Shown here piece by piece: positions 23,413-33,600 of a stretch of 64,000 nt of DNA. Source of the DNA: Bosea beijingensis (lineage in GTDB: Bacteria; Pseudomonadota; Alphaproteobacteria; Rhizobiales; Beijerinckiaceae). Each line of letters begins with the position of its first letter. The first letter of the stretch is position 1. A program made the translations under genes and the position numbers. The stretch spans positions 1,876,811 through 1,940,810 of the forward strand of contig NZ_CP132359.1 in assembly GCF_030758975.1 (NCBI RefSeq), written 5' to 3'. The notes under the pieces are model-generated. The model was not told the origin of the DNA. It saw nothing but the letters and a program-made list of their open reading frames with translations, and did not search any database.

Positions 23413-23763
23413 ATGAGAACGACAGGGCCGGGAATTCTCCTGATATGCGCGTTCCTGTCGCACGCCGCGCAGGCCGCCTGCACGGAACCGCCGGCCGGCT
23501 CGGATCAGGCCCCCGCCCTCTCGCCGCCGCTGAGCCAGGTCGTGACCGGCTCAGGCCGCCTGCAATTCCATTCGGCACCCGACAGCGCATGCCAAATGAA
23601 GGGCGTCTTCATCATCCCGAAGGACGAGATCATCGCCTATGCGCAGACCCGGGATGGCTGGTCGTCGGTGATGTATCTCAATCCCCGAACCGGCAACGAC
23701 GTCAGCGGCTGGGTCAGGTCGGCGCGGTTGCGGACGATCGGGACCATGGGGCCGAAGCGCTGA
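23413..23763 (+). CDS. Small secreted SH3-like protein
   Basis: A 116-residue protein with a signal peptide (GILLICAFLSHAAQA, cleavage about residue 22) and a bacterial SH3-like mature domain: GSGRLQFHSAPDSACQMKGVFIIPKDEIIAYAQTRDGWSSVMY followed by DVSGWVRSARLR. Such domains occur in periplasmic proteins that bind cell wall or partner proteins. Two Cys (ACTE, ACQM) could form a disulphide. Divergent from the ArsR operon; exact role unknown. Confidence 0.75.
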   Translation: MRTTGPGILLICAFLSHAAQAACTEPPAGSDQAPALSPPLSQVVTGSGRLQFHSAPDSACQMKGVFIIPKDEIIAYAQTRDGWSSVMYLNPRTGNDVSGWVRSARLRTIGTMGPKR

Positions 23764-23799
23764 TTGCTGCGCGCAACGCTACGAGGTCAGTAATGGGTC

Positions 23800-23880
23800 G
23801 AGAGCGGATCCGGAACGCCTTGCGCCACTTCCGGACATTGAGGCCCTGCCCGAGAGCGGACATCCCCTTCGCATGCAAGC
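23800..23880. repeat. Possible degenerate short repeat
   Basis: Two copies of a cgagagcgga(t/c)-type unit (about 23808-23820, tcgagagcggatcc, and 23853-23867, ccgagagcggacatcc). Read on the minus strand it gives ATGTCCGCTCTCGGGC, which resembles a dispersed element found between genes of many rhizobia-like genomes and often mis-annotated as small proteins. Degenerate here. Confidence 0.3.
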
Positions 23881-24058
23881 AGCTACCGTTACCTTTACAG
23901 GCCAGTCATCACTCGGAGGTTCATCGGAATTGGGGCATCGTTCGAGAAACTGAACGATTCCCAAGGGCTCGGCATCACTCTGTGGGGAGCTGGCCAGCGA
24001 CCTGACCGATCAGGGAGCCGGCCCATTTCAGCGCGGGGTCGCGTTGCCCACCGAGCGC

Positions 24059-24270
24059 TCAGAGCAGTGACAACGTCGAGCGCAATGGCGGATTGATGTG
24101 CCGAGCGCGAAGGTTTGGATGCATCCTCCTGAGCGCCACCGCGGTGCGATCCGGTATGCAGGCCACAAGGTCCGATGCCTCGATCGCGGCGCCGACCGCG
24201 GCATAGCCGGGCAGGCTGAGCATCAGCTTGCGATGGCGGTCGCCGCGGCCCAGCTCCACATCAAGATAGT
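24059..24270 (-). pseudogene. LysR-type regulator, C-terminal remnant
   Basis: The minus strand encodes about 70 residues that match the end of a LysR substrate-binding domain: YLDVELGRGDRHRKLMLSLP, then GYAAVGAAIEASDLVACIPDR, ending at the stop 24059-24061. The HTH and the first two thirds of the protein are missing. Immediately to the right (from 24276) the plus strand enters the middle of a class A beta-lactamase. The two genes would normally be divergent, regulator and target, so this arrangement is best explained by one deletion that removed both 5' ends and the shared promoter. Confidence 0.7.
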
Positions 24271-24275
24271 TCTGA

Positions 24276-25109
24276 GTTGTCGGCCAGGGCAATGGCGAGC
24301 AGCGATTTTCGCTGCAGAGCGTCATGAAGCTGGTGGTCGGCGCTGCGGTCATGCGCGCCGTCGACGAAGGCAGGATGCGGCTTGAGGACCGCGTGACGCT
24401 GCGGCGCGATGATCTCAGCGTCAACATTCAGCCGCTTGCGGATATCGTGCTCAAGGAAGGCACGTTCGAGAGCACGATCGAGTATCTCGTGCGCCGTGCC
24501 GTGGTCGAAAGCGACAGCGCGGCAACCGATTTTCTGATCTCCCGACTCGGAGGCGTCGGTGCCGTGCAGGCATTCCTCCGAGCCGCCGATCTGCATGACA
24601 TCCGCATCGATCGCACCGAGCGCGAGCTGCAAACCGAGGTGACCGGGCTGAGGTGGGAACCGTCCTTCGTCGATCCGGAGCGGCTCAAGGCGGCACGCGC
24701 GAAGGTTTCTCAGAAGCGCCTAGCGGAGGCGTTCGAAGCCTATCTCAATGACCCGCGCGATACGGCGACACCGCTGGCGATGGCGAGCTTCCTGCGCAAG
24801 CTGGCAGCAGGCCAACTCCTCTCACCGGCCTCCACAGAACATTTTCTCGCCGTGATGTCGCAGACGGTCACCTTTCCGGATCGGCTGCGGGCCGGCGCTC
24901 CTGCAGGCTGGACCGTAGGTCACAAGACCGGCACGAGCCAAAGCCTCAACGGCGTGAACGGGGTTACCAACGATGTCGGGCTGTTAACCGCTCCCGACCG
25001 CGGCGTCGTGGCTATTGCGGCATTCATAGCGGAAAGTCGCGCTCCGATGGCTGCCCGCGCCGCGGCTATCGCCGAAGCTGCTCGGCGGGTCACCGGAGCT
25101 TATCGCTGA
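24276..25109 (+). pseudogene. Class A beta-lactamase-like serine hydrolase, 5'-truncated
   Basis: Coding similarity starts just after a stop codon at 24273-24275 and reads FSLQSVMKL (the S-x-x-K active-site motif, Ser codon at 24318), then SDSAATD in the SDN position, RTERELQ with the omega-loop Glu, and GHKTGTS. The family needs about 60 more N-terminal residues including a signal peptide, which are absent. The first available ATG (24324) lies inside the S-x-x-K motif, so any product would lack the nucleophile. The rest (261 residues) is intact, which suggests a fairly recent loss. Confidence 0.8.
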
Positions 25110-25242
25110 CCTTTGATGAGGCGGGGACTACGATCTCACTGTGCCAGCAGGCTCCCAAATTTGTCGCGCGCGCGCCAATTGCTGACGTTGGAGCACGGCC
25201 AGAAACCGGACATTACTTTGGCATAGGCTTTAACGTTCATTG

Positions 25243-26595
25243 TTACCGTTCGCGGAAGACGCGTTCCGCGTGGTCCATCAGCGGTTTGATGAGGTAGGAG
25301 AGCGCGGTTCGGTCTTCGGTCGAGATGAAGACTTCGACGGGCATGCCGGGCAGCAGGCGACGGTCGCCGAGCGCGACCGTGGCATCCTTGGTCTGGACTT
25401 CGCCGACGTAGAAATTCTGGCCGCTAACGGGATCCTTCGTCGTCGCCGGGGAGATATGGGTCAGCTTGCCGGAGACCTCGGGCGTGGTGTTGCGGTTGAA
25501 GGCGGAGAAGCGCATCCGCGCCGTCTGCCCGACCTGGATCTGATCGATATCGTTGGGCGCGATGCGGACTTCGACGACCAGCTTCGCGCTCTCCGGCACG
25601 ATCGTGGCCAGCCGTGCTGCCGGGGTGATGACACCGCCGACGGTGAAGATCATCAACTCGTTGACGGTGCCGGCGATCGGGGCGCGGATTTCCATGCGCG
25701 CGAGCCGGTCCTCGTTGGCGATACGGCGGTCGCTGAGCTCGGAAACCTTGGCCTCGACCTGCCGCAACTCACGCTGGGCTTCGGTCCGGGCCGTCTCGTC
25801 GATCGCGATGATCTGGAGGCGGGCGTCGCTGATACGCAGCTTCGCGCGCGCAAGCGTCGCGTCGATCTCGCCACGCTCGCCCAGCAGCCGCGCCCATTCG
25901 CGGTTGATGTTGAAGACCTTGACGCCATCGATGAAGCCCTTCTGGAAAAGGCTGAGATATTTGGCGCGCTCGAGATCGACGAGCCTGAGTTCCTCGACCT
26001 TCGCGACCTGTCGCGCTTCGAGCCCGCGGATTTCCTCGCCCGACTGGACGATCGAGATCTCCAACTGCTCCTTGCGGCTGTCGCGGTTGGCCTTGTTGCC
26101 GGCGAACAGGCGGGTCTCACCCTCGCGGATATGGTCGACTTCGTCGGACAACGCCGAGATCTCGGACGGGAAGATGACGCTCGCCAGGTTGTCGCGCTCG
26201 GCGATGAGCCGCGCCTTGCGGCCGAGATTCTCGGCGAGCTGGGAGCGGATGATCGAAAGCTCGGCCCGGGTCTGGACATCGTCGAGCCGGAAAAGCACTT
26301 GACCTTCCTCGACGCGGTCGCCTTGGCGGATCGCGATCGACTGGACGATACCGCCGTCGCGATGCTGCACTTCCTTGAGGTTCTGGTCGATCTTGACCGC
26401 GCCCTGCGTGACGACGGCGCCATTCAGCGCGGCATTGGCCGCCCAGCCGCCAAAGCCGAGCACCAGCAGAAGGGCGACGGCCGCACCCGTGAGGACGTGG
26501 CCGCGCAGGCTGAAGCTCACATGACGAGCACGCGCCTTCTTGCCTGTCTTGGCTGAACGGGCGGCGAAATCGTGATTATGGGCGTTCATCGGCAT
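25243..26595 (-). CDS. Type I secretion periplasmic adaptor (HlyD/PrtE type)
   Basis: A 450-residue membrane-fusion protein linking the inner-membrane ABC exporter to an outer-membrane TolC-type channel. One membrane span (VLTGAAVALLLVLGFGGWAA, about residues 34-53) is followed by a lipoyl-type half (VKIDQNLKEVQHRDGGIVQSIAIRQGDRVEEGQ), a long coiled-coil hairpin (about 125-300), the second lipoyl half (MEIRAPIAGTVNELMIFTVGG) and the beta-barrel end (LLPGMPVEVFISTEDRTALSYLIKPL). GAGGGG upstream serves the ATG at 26595 (26589 also possible). Last gene of the peroxidase operon; no TolC gene is nearby. Confidence 0.93.
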   Translation of the reverse strand: MPMNAHNHDFAARSAKTGKKARARHVSFSLRGHVLTGAAVALLLVLGFGGWAANAALNGAVVTQGAVKIDQNLKEVQHRDGGIVQSIAIRQGDRVEEGQVLFRLDDVQTRAELSIIRSQLAENLGRKARLIAERDNLASVIFPSEISALSDEVDHIREGETRLFAGNKANRDSRKEQLEISIVQSGEEIRGLEARQVAKVEELRLVDLERAKYLSLFQKGFIDGVKVFNINREWARLLGERGEIDATLARAKLRISDARLQIIAIDETARTEAQRELRQVEAKVSELSDRRIANEDRLARMEIRAPIAGTVNELMIFTVGGVITPAARLATIVPESAKLVVEVRIAPNDIDQIQVGQTARMRFSAFNRNTTPEVSGKLTHISPATTKDPVSGQNFYVGEVQTKDATVALGDRRLLPGMPVEVFISTEDRTALSYLIKPLMDHAERVFRER

Positions 26596-26633
26596 TGTCC
26601 CCTCGCCGGCTGTTCGTCCAGCCGGTCCTTGCC

Positions 26634-28781
26634 TCAGGCATAATAGAGCTTGTGATTGCCGTAGATTTCGACCGAGAAGTCCTTGTCGTCGCGCTCCTCG
26701 ACATAGACGTCGACATAGGTGCGCTCTTCCTCGCCGATCTTCTCGATGCGGAAGCGGAAGGGTCGTTCGTCGTTCCCGCCGTCGCCATAAGTCCGGTCGA
26801 AGCCTTCATCATCGGAGTCCCGGTCCCGGTCCAGGTCGTCGTCGTCGTCGCGTGAGCGAAGCTGATACTGTTTGATCACGATGCGATCGCCGACCTCGAG
26901 ATCGAGGATACGATGGACGAGATCGTCGGTGCGCCGGGCATCGGCATCCACGGCGAAGACGAAGCGGTCATCGCCATCACCGCCGCTGAGCGTCGTGGCC
27001 TTCTCCCCGACGATGAGACAATCATCGCCGCTGCCGCCCAGGATGGCCTCGAAATCGATCACCGTGTCCTCGCCGATCTCGATCCCGACCGCCTCGCCGC
27101 GCTTCAGGTCGACGGTGACGCCGTGCTCGGTGGCGGACAGATCGAGCGTGTCGTGCCCCTCCCCGCCGTCGTAGCAATCATCGGCGGCATCGCTCGTCGC
27201 GACGATCCAGTCGTTGCCTTCTCCGCCGAAGACCCGGTCGCTGCCTGCGCCGCCGTCGAGCACGTCGTTGCCGGCCTCGCCATGGAGTTCGTCGCAGCCC
27301 TCCTCGCCGAAGACGCGATCGGCGCCAGCGCCCGCCTCGACCCGGTCATCGCCTGCGCCGGCCTCGACGACGTCATTTCCGGCCCCAAGGGCGACATGGT
27401 CGTCGCCCTTGCCTGCGAGTACGATGTTGTCGCCGTCACCGGCCTTGACGACGTCGTCGCCGTCACCGGCATCGATGATGTTGTTGCCGGTTCCGCCATC
27501 GACGACGTCGTTCCCCGTGCCGGCGTCGATGATGTCGTCGCCGGGGCCTGCGTCGATGAAGTCGTCGCCGGCCTCGCCGTAGATCGTATCGTTGCCGTCG
27601 CCGCCATATAGGCGGTCATTGCCTGCGCCGCCGCGAATGACGTCGTTGCCGGCGCCGCCGAAGACGATGTCGTTGCCGGCTCCCGCGTCGATCTGATCAT
27701 CGCCGGCCCCGCCGACGATGTGGTCGTCTCCGGCTCCGGTCACGACAATGTCGTTGCCGCCGCGTGCATCGACCACGTCGTCGCCGCCGAGGCCCGCGAT
27801 CCGGTCGTTGCATTCGCTGCCGAGCAGCATGTCGTCGCCGGTTGTGCCGGTGACATCGAGGAACTCGAGCACGCGCAGCGTCGCCATCTGCTGCACGAGA
27901 GCTTCACCATCGCTGATCCAATAGGTCAGCGTCACCGTGCCGTACCAGCCGCTCTGCGGCTTGAAGACCCAGCCGCCCTCGGTCGCGGTCAGTTGCCCGT
28001 GGGATGCCTGGACCCCGACGATCGAGAGCGGGTCGGCATCGGCATCGGTCGCGCCGGCCAGCAGGGCGAGGCTGGCGATCATCAGCGTCTGGCAGCCACC
28101 GATATCGACGAGCTGGACGGGGCCGGAGACGCGCGGGGCACGGTTGCGCGGCTCTTGCGGCGTTTGGTCGTCATCGTCGTCATCGCCCGGGCCCGGGCCG
28201 CCGGGCTCAGTTCCGCCACCGGGTCCCGAACCTGTCGACGAGCCGCCGCCATCGGAGGCACCGCCCGAGACCGCAGTGAAGGAAAAGCCACCGCCGCCGT
28301 TGTCGTTATTGGCGGAGAAGCCCTGCCCAGCGTCAAAGATCGGCGACGTGTAACGCGGCAAGGGCAGTTGTTCGTAGTCGATCAGCCGCGAGTCGATATT
28401 GAGAAAATCCGGCAGCCCCTGCACGGCAGGGCCGAGCCCTCCCGAGCCGATCGCTTTGGCCGCCGGATCCTTGTTCACCGAACCGGTTTCGTCGACATCC
28501 TTTTCCTCATCCGGCTGTTGCTCCTCGCTTTCGGCGACGGTCGGTTTGCTGGAGGCTTCCTCGGCCTGGGCGATGCCCTCTGCGGCAGGGGGCGCCGACG
28601 CATCGGTCTTCGCCTGGCCGGGGAACAGGCTTTTGAGGTAGAGCACGACTGCCGTGAAGGCGAGCGCAAATACGCCTGGCCAGCGTGGCGTCGAGGCAGG
28701 TTCATCCTGCACCTTGCGGTAGATCTGGGCGGCGTCGGGAAGCTGCGGCTCCGCAGGTTTGGCTGCCTTGATCGTGATCAT
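26634..28781 (-). CDS. Membrane-anchored RTX protein with cadherin-like domain
   Basis: A 715-residue protein placed between the exporter ATPase and the adaptor. Residues 35-50 form a single membrane span, 55-110 are acidic and Glu-rich, 155-205 are Gly/Ser-rich and end in six Asp. About 216-310 resembles a cadherin-like tandem domain (DADADPLSIVGVQASHGQL, GTVTLTYWISDGEA). From about 311 to 600 there are many GGxGxDxxx-type calcium-binding nonapeptides (GGAGNDVIRGGAGNDRLYGG). The N-terminal span is unusual, because typical RTX substrates have none; it could anchor the protein in the inner membrane or surface. Start overlaps the ATPase stop (ATGA). Confidence 0.85.
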   Translation of the reverse strand: MITIKAAKPAEPQLPDAAQIYRKVQDEPASTPRWPGVFALAFTAVVLYLKSLFPGQAKTDASAPPAAEGIAQAEEASSKPTVAESEEQQPDEEKDVDETGSVNKDPAAKAIGSGGLGPAVQGLPDFLNIDSRLIDYEQLPLPRYTSPIFDAGQGFSANNDNGGGGFSFTAVSGGASDGGGSSTGSGPGGGTEPGGPGPGDDDDDDQTPQEPRNRAPRVSGPVQLVDIGGCQTLMIASLALLAGATDADADPLSIVGVQASHGQLTATEGGWVFKPQSGWYGTVTLTYWISDGEALVQQMATLRVLEFLDVTGTTGDDMLLGSECNDRIAGLGGDDVVDARGGNDIVVTGAGDDHIVGGAGDDQIDAGAGNDIVFGGAGNDVIRGGAGNDRLYGGDGNDTIYGEAGDDFIDAGPGDDIIDAGTGNDVVDGGTGNNIIDAGDGDDVVKAGDGDNIVLAGKGDDHVALGAGNDVVEAGAGDDRVEAGAGADRVFGEEGCDELHGEAGNDVLDGGAGSDRVFGGEGNDWIVATSDAADDCYDGGEGHDTLDLSATEHGVTVDLKRGEAVGIEIGEDTVIDFEAILGGSGDDCLIVGEKATTLSGGDGDDRFVFAVDADARRTDDLVHRILDLEVGDRIVIKQYQLRSRDDDDDLDRDRDSDDEGFDRTYGDGGNDERPFRFRIEKIGEEERTYVDVYVEERDDKDFSVEIYGNHKLYYA

Positions 28782-30616
28782 GCCGGCACCCGTCCGAAAT
28801 GGGCGACCGGATGCTCGCCGAGACCGACGGCCCGTGGCATGGAAACGCCGCGCTCACCGTTGAAAGGCGCCGCAGCAGGTGCGGGAGCTGGCGCGCTCGG
28901 TGCGGCCGACGTCCCGACGCGCGGCTGTGCCGGTGCGAGGATCTTGTCGCGCGGGCCGAAGGCGACGAGCTTGCCGCCCTGGATCAGGCCGACATCATCG
29001 ACCGCCTGCAGCGCGCTCGGGCGGTGCGCGACGATGAGGACGATGCCGCCGCGCGCCTTGACCTGCTCGATTGCGGCCGTGAGCGCGGCCTCTCCCTCAC
29101 CGTCGAGATTGGAGTTGGGCTCGTCCATGATGACGAGGAACGGATTGCCATAGAGCGCCCGCGCCAGGCCGATGCGCTGACGCTGGCCCGCGGAGAGGGC
29201 TGTGCCCTGTGGCCCGAGCTGCGTCTTGTAGCCCAGCGGCAGGCGCAGGATCATCTCGTGGATACCGGCGGCGGTGGCCGCCTCGACGACCTTGGCCGGG
29301 TCAGCCGATTCGGCCAGACGCGAGATGTTTTCCTCGACGGTAGCATCGAGCAGCGCGACCTCCTGCGGCAGATAGCCGAGATGGTGGCCGATGGTTTCCT
29401 CCGGCCATTGCTCCAGCTCCGCGCCATCGAGCCGCACGGCACCGCGCAGGATCGGCCAGATGCCGGTGATCGCCCGCACGAGCGTGGTCTTGCCGCCGCC
29501 GCTCGGCCCGATGATGCCGACCGCCTTGCCTGCCTGAACATCGAAGCTTGCGTCGCTCAGCAGCACCTGGCCGCTGCCCGGCGCCGCGACGGTGATCTTG
29601 TCGATCTTCAGCGACTGGCGGGGTGCCGGCAGTTCCATCGGCTCGACCGCCTTGCTGAGCGCCGTCATCGTCTCGCGCAGGCGTTGGAACGCCATGCGTG
29701 CGGCGACGAAGGGCTTCCAGTTGGCGATCGCCAGATCAACCGGCGCCAGCGCGCGGGCAGAGGCAACCGACGCCGCGATGATCGCGCCGGCCGAAAGCTC
29801 GCCCTTGATGGTGAGATAGGCGCCGAGCCCCAACGTCGCCGATTGCAGGATCATGCGCAGAACGCGCGAGATCGCGCCGAAGGTGCCACCAAGATCGCTC
29901 GACCGGGTCTGAAGGGCGAGGTGCTCGCGATTGATCTCGTCAAAGCGCGCGACGGCGCGCGGCGCGAAGCCCATCGCCTTCAGCACCTCGGCGTTGCGGG
30001 CGTTACTGTCGGCAATGGCGCCGCGTGCGACGGATGCCTGCCGCGTCTCGCTGTTGATGCGGCGGGTCAGGACCTCGCTGAGCAATGTCAGCATGGTCAG
30101 CACGACGGCTCCGGCGAGCGTCAGCCCGCCGAGCCAGGGGTGCAGGAAATAGACGAACGCGAGATAGAGCGGGATCCAGGGAAGGTCGAACAGGGCGCCC
30201 GGCCCCTGCCCGCCGAGAAAGCTGCGGACGGTATCGACGTCGCGGCCACGCTCCATCGCCTCCGCAGTCGAAAAACCCAGGCGCGGCATGTCGATGGTGA
30301 CGCGATGGGCTATCGGCGCGATCTGATTGTCAAAGCGCGCCCCGACGCGCACCAGCACCTGCGAGCGAATGACGTCGAAGCATCCCTGGAAGAGATAGAG
30401 GCCGATGGCGAGTGCCGAAAGCGCCGCCAGGGTCTGGATGCTGCCGCTCGTCAAGGCACGATCGTAGACCTGCATCATGTAGAACGAGCCCGTCAGGGCC
30501 AGCAGGTTGATGAGGCCGGAGACGATGAACAGGAAGACGGCGATGCCGCGCAGACCGCGCGTCAACCGGGCGGCGTCGCGCTTGCGGGCGGAAAGAAGCG
30601 TCTTGGACGGTGCCAT
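28778..30616 (-). CDS. Type I secretion ABC permease/ATPase (PrtD/HlyB type, no peptidase domain)
   Basis: A 612-residue exporter: N-terminal six-span ABC transmembrane domain (about residues 20-320; GIAVFLFIVSGLINLLALTGSFYM is the first span) and C-terminal ATPase. Walker A is GPSGGGKTT (about residue 370), the signature LSAGQRQRIGLARAL and Walker B LVIMDEPNSNLD. No C39 peptidase-like domain precedes it, as in PrtD-type exporters that move RTX proteins with C-terminal signals. The 79-base gap from the giant peroxidase gene holds a strong hairpin; the next gene overlaps by four bases. Confidence 0.95.
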   Translation of the reverse strand: MAPSKTLLSARKRDAARLTRGLRGIAVFLFIVSGLINLLALTGSFYMMQVYDRALTSGSIQTLAALSALAIGLYLFQGCFDVIRSQVLVRVGARFDNQIAPIAHRVTIDMPRLGFSTAEAMERGRDVDTVRSFLGGQGPGALFDLPWIPLYLAFVYFLHPWLGGLTLAGAVVLTMLTLLSEVLTRRINSETRQASVARGAIADSNARNAEVLKAMGFAPRAVARFDEINREHLALQTRSSDLGGTFGAISRVLRMILQSATLGLGAYLTIKGELSAGAIIAASVASARALAPVDLAIANWKPFVAARMAFQRLRETMTALSKAVEPMELPAPRQSLKIDKITVAAPGSGQVLLSDASFDVQAGKAVGIIGPSGGGKTTLVRAITGIWPILRGAVRLDGAELEQWPEETIGHHLGYLPQEVALLDATVEENISRLAESADPAKVVEAATAAGIHEMILRLPLGYKTQLGPQGTALSAGQRQRIGLARALYGNPFLVIMDEPNSNLDGEGEAALTAAIEQVKARGGIVLIVAHRPSALQAVDDVGLIQGGKLVAFGPRDKILAPAQPRVGTSAAPSAPAPAPAAAPFNGERGVSMPRAVGLGEHPVAHFGRVPA

Positions 30617-30652
30617 TCTGGCCCCCGTAAAATGCTGGTGATGGAGATGGAT

Positions 30653-30683
30653 CGGGTGGGCGGCCCCTCGGTCCGCCCACCCG
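30653..30683 (-). terminator. Hairpin between peroxidase and exporter genes
   Basis: Perfect 11-base stem cgggtgggcgg/ccgcccacccg with a nine-base loop, 13 bases past the peroxidase stop. No T run follows on the minus strand. It probably lowers read-through so that the secreted substrate is made in excess over the exporter, or protects the 9-kb upstream message. Confidence 0.55.
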
Positions 30684-30695
30684 CTGCCGGTTCGA

Positions 30696-33600
30696 TCAGA
30701 CGGTGAAGCTGTTGGCCGTCAGGTTGTGACTGCCCTTCAGGTTGATCTGGAACTCGGCATCCGTCGCCCCATCGACGTTGCCCTTGACGATGGTGTACTC
30801 GCCATCCACCCGGGTCTCGTAGGTGACCGTGAGCTGGGCCGCGGTGGTGAAGCTTCCGCCATTGACCAGAGTGAAGCTCTGGTTGCCGGCCTGGCCGGCA
30901 TCCGCATCGATAGCGCTTAGGTCGAGACGGTCGCCCGGCTGGAAGTCGAGGATGGTGTCGCCATCCGCGCCGACCGTGCTGAGGAAGCGGAAAGTGTCGT
31001 TGCCGGTACCGCCCTCCATCACGTTCACCGCGTCGCTGGCCGTGATCACATCGCTGCCTGAGCCGGTCGCGACATTCTCGATGCTCCACAGCGTATCGGT
31101 GCCGCTCTGGCTGCTCGCCGCACTGCCGCGTCCATTCAGGCCATTGCCGAGATCGACGGTGAGATTTGCCGTGATCGTCGAGAAATCGAGCGTGTCGATG
31201 CCGGTGCCGCCGTCTATCTCGTCTCCGAAATACGTGTCGTCGCCATCGCCGGGCGCACCGATGATCCGGTCGTCGCCGGCACCCGCCACGACCGTGTCGT
31301 TGCCCGTGCCGCCCTCGATCAGGTCGTTGCCCGCGCCGCCGAAGATTCGGTCGTTGCCGGCTTCGCCATAGAGCATGTCGACACCGCCGCCACCGAAGAC
31401 CTGGTCGTCGCCAGCTCCGGCGAAGACGACGTCGCGCCCGTCACCGGCATCGATGAAGTCCTCCCCCTCGCCAGCCGAGATCGCATCGGCGCCGGCATCG
31501 CCGATCAGCGTGTCGTCGCCGGCCAGGCCGATGAGGTTGTCGGCATTGGCCGTGCCGATCAGGACGTCCGCTGCGGCCGTGCCGGTGCGCAGGGCGCCGC
31601 CGGTCGACGGGTTCGGATTGGGCGCCGGCGTGCCGGGGCCGTCATCGTCCTCGTCATCGTCGCCGCAACCGCAGGACGGATCGTCATCGTCATCGTCATC
31701 CTCATCGTCGTCTTCGTCCTCCTCATCATCCTCGTCTTCGTCGTCATCGCCGGGATTGGTCGGCGTGCCGTCGTCGTCCTCATCGTCCTCGTCGTCATCC
31801 TCGCCGCCGTTGCCGGCGTCATCCTCGTCATCCACCTCGAAGATGTGCTCGGCCAGATCGGTCAGGCCGGTATTGCGGGCGACGATGTCGGAGAACTCCT
31901 GGCCGTCGATGAAGGCGTCGTAGAAGTCGAAGGCCTCGAGACGATCCTTGTAGTAGAAGCGATCGGCTTCCTGCAGGCGGTCGAACTGCTCGTGCAGGAC
32001 GACCCAGAAGGTCTGGCCGACGATGCCGCCATTGACGTGCTGTTCGGCAAGGCCGCCCAGCCAGAAGTCGACCCGGTCGATGCCCTTCACGGTGTTGCCG
32101 TTGACGAGCTGGATGTCCGGGTTCGCGGCGACGAAGGCCGCGAGCTTCGCCGGCGTGTCGAGCACGAGGTCGGGATAGGCCTGCTTGAACTGCGCGATGA
32201 CCACGTCACTCAGGCCGTTGCGCTGCTGGAAGTCTTCCCAGGACTGGTAGGCCGACATGTTGCCGGCGAACCCGACCGCTTCCCGGACATAGGAATTCGT
32301 CGAGGTCGCGAGGTCGTTGCGGATCTGGTTCAGCGTTCCCAGGCCGACATCGCGGCCGCGGGCCAGATTGAAGGAGAACAGGTCCGCCTGGATGCGGACG
32401 AGGTCGTTGCGGACCGCGTCGACGATGTTGAAATCGACTTCCTCGGCCGGCTGCGTTGCGACCCCCTGCAGGATCGCCCCGACGCCATATTGGGCGTAGC
32501 CGGGCTGCGGGACGTAGCCGGGAGGCAGCGGGTTCGGGAAAGCGGAGGCGTCGTTGGTCGGGTTCAGGAAGGCGTCGACGAGGTTGACCTGCTTGGGCTG
32601 CCCGTTGGCGTCCATCACCGTCAGGGTCTGGCCGATCAGCGAGTGGCCGAAGCGGAAGGCCGCCGCGGCGAACTCGTGGCTGACGCCGGCATCGGCCTCG
32701 GCATTGTAGCCATCATGGCCATGGTCGCCGCCGCTGCCGTCGCGAGACCGCAATCCACCGAGCAGGGTGTCCGCGTATTCGTTGAACACGACGCGCTGGT
32801 ATTCGGCTTCGTTGATGATCTTGGCCGCGTCGAAGAGCTCCTGCTCCGTGCCCTCGAAGCCGGCGGCCTCGAGCTGGTCGGCATGGAAGTTGTGGTTCCG
32901 CGCCCAGATGGTGTGCATCGAGGTCAGCGCGAAGTTCTCGTTGGTGCGGCCGTCGCCGGCGACGTAGTGGTCCAGCAGGCTGATGAAGGGATTGCTGTCG
33001 AGCAGCAGGGCCTGGCTGGACCCCATGAAGTTGTTGGCCAGCTTCGAATAGACCTGCGGATCGAACCCGCCGAACTGATCGACCAGATCGCCGGTGACGC
33101 CCTCCGAGATCGGATAGTTGGAGTAGTAGTCGCGGAAGGCGATCTGGCCTCCGGGCAGGGACGGGTCGTGGAAGACCGTATTGTTCGCCCAGTGGTGCTG
33201 GATCGCCTCGCGCAGCGTCGGCAGCAGGTTGAAGCTCGGGTTCGACGGATCGACCGCTCCCTTCAGCAGGTGGGAGGTCAGGCCGCCATTGCCGTCGCCT
33301 TCGCGCAGGAACTGGGTGACCAGGTTATGCGAGCCATAGGCCTGGTTCTGGTCGACATAGGCCGAGGTCTTGTTGAGGTGCTGCGGCACGCCGCCCTCGG
33401 TGGCGTAGACCTCGCCGCGGGTCAGGTCGGCCGGATTGCCCTGGCCGGGATGTCCGGTGCCGGGCGCGCCGATCTGGATCGTGCCGTTGGCAGCATTCTT
33501 CGGCAGGAAGTCGAGGCCGTGATCGACATACTGGCCGAACGCCATGAAGAATATGTTGGCGTTGTTGCCGGCATGCGGCAGGCCCGCCTCCTGCGCTCCC

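Noticed and set aside
26900..27830. Short tandem periodic sequence that might be taken for a CRISPR array or microsatellite
   Set aside because: The periodicity (27 bases) is that of RTX nonapeptide codons in frame; units are diverged and there are no spacers.
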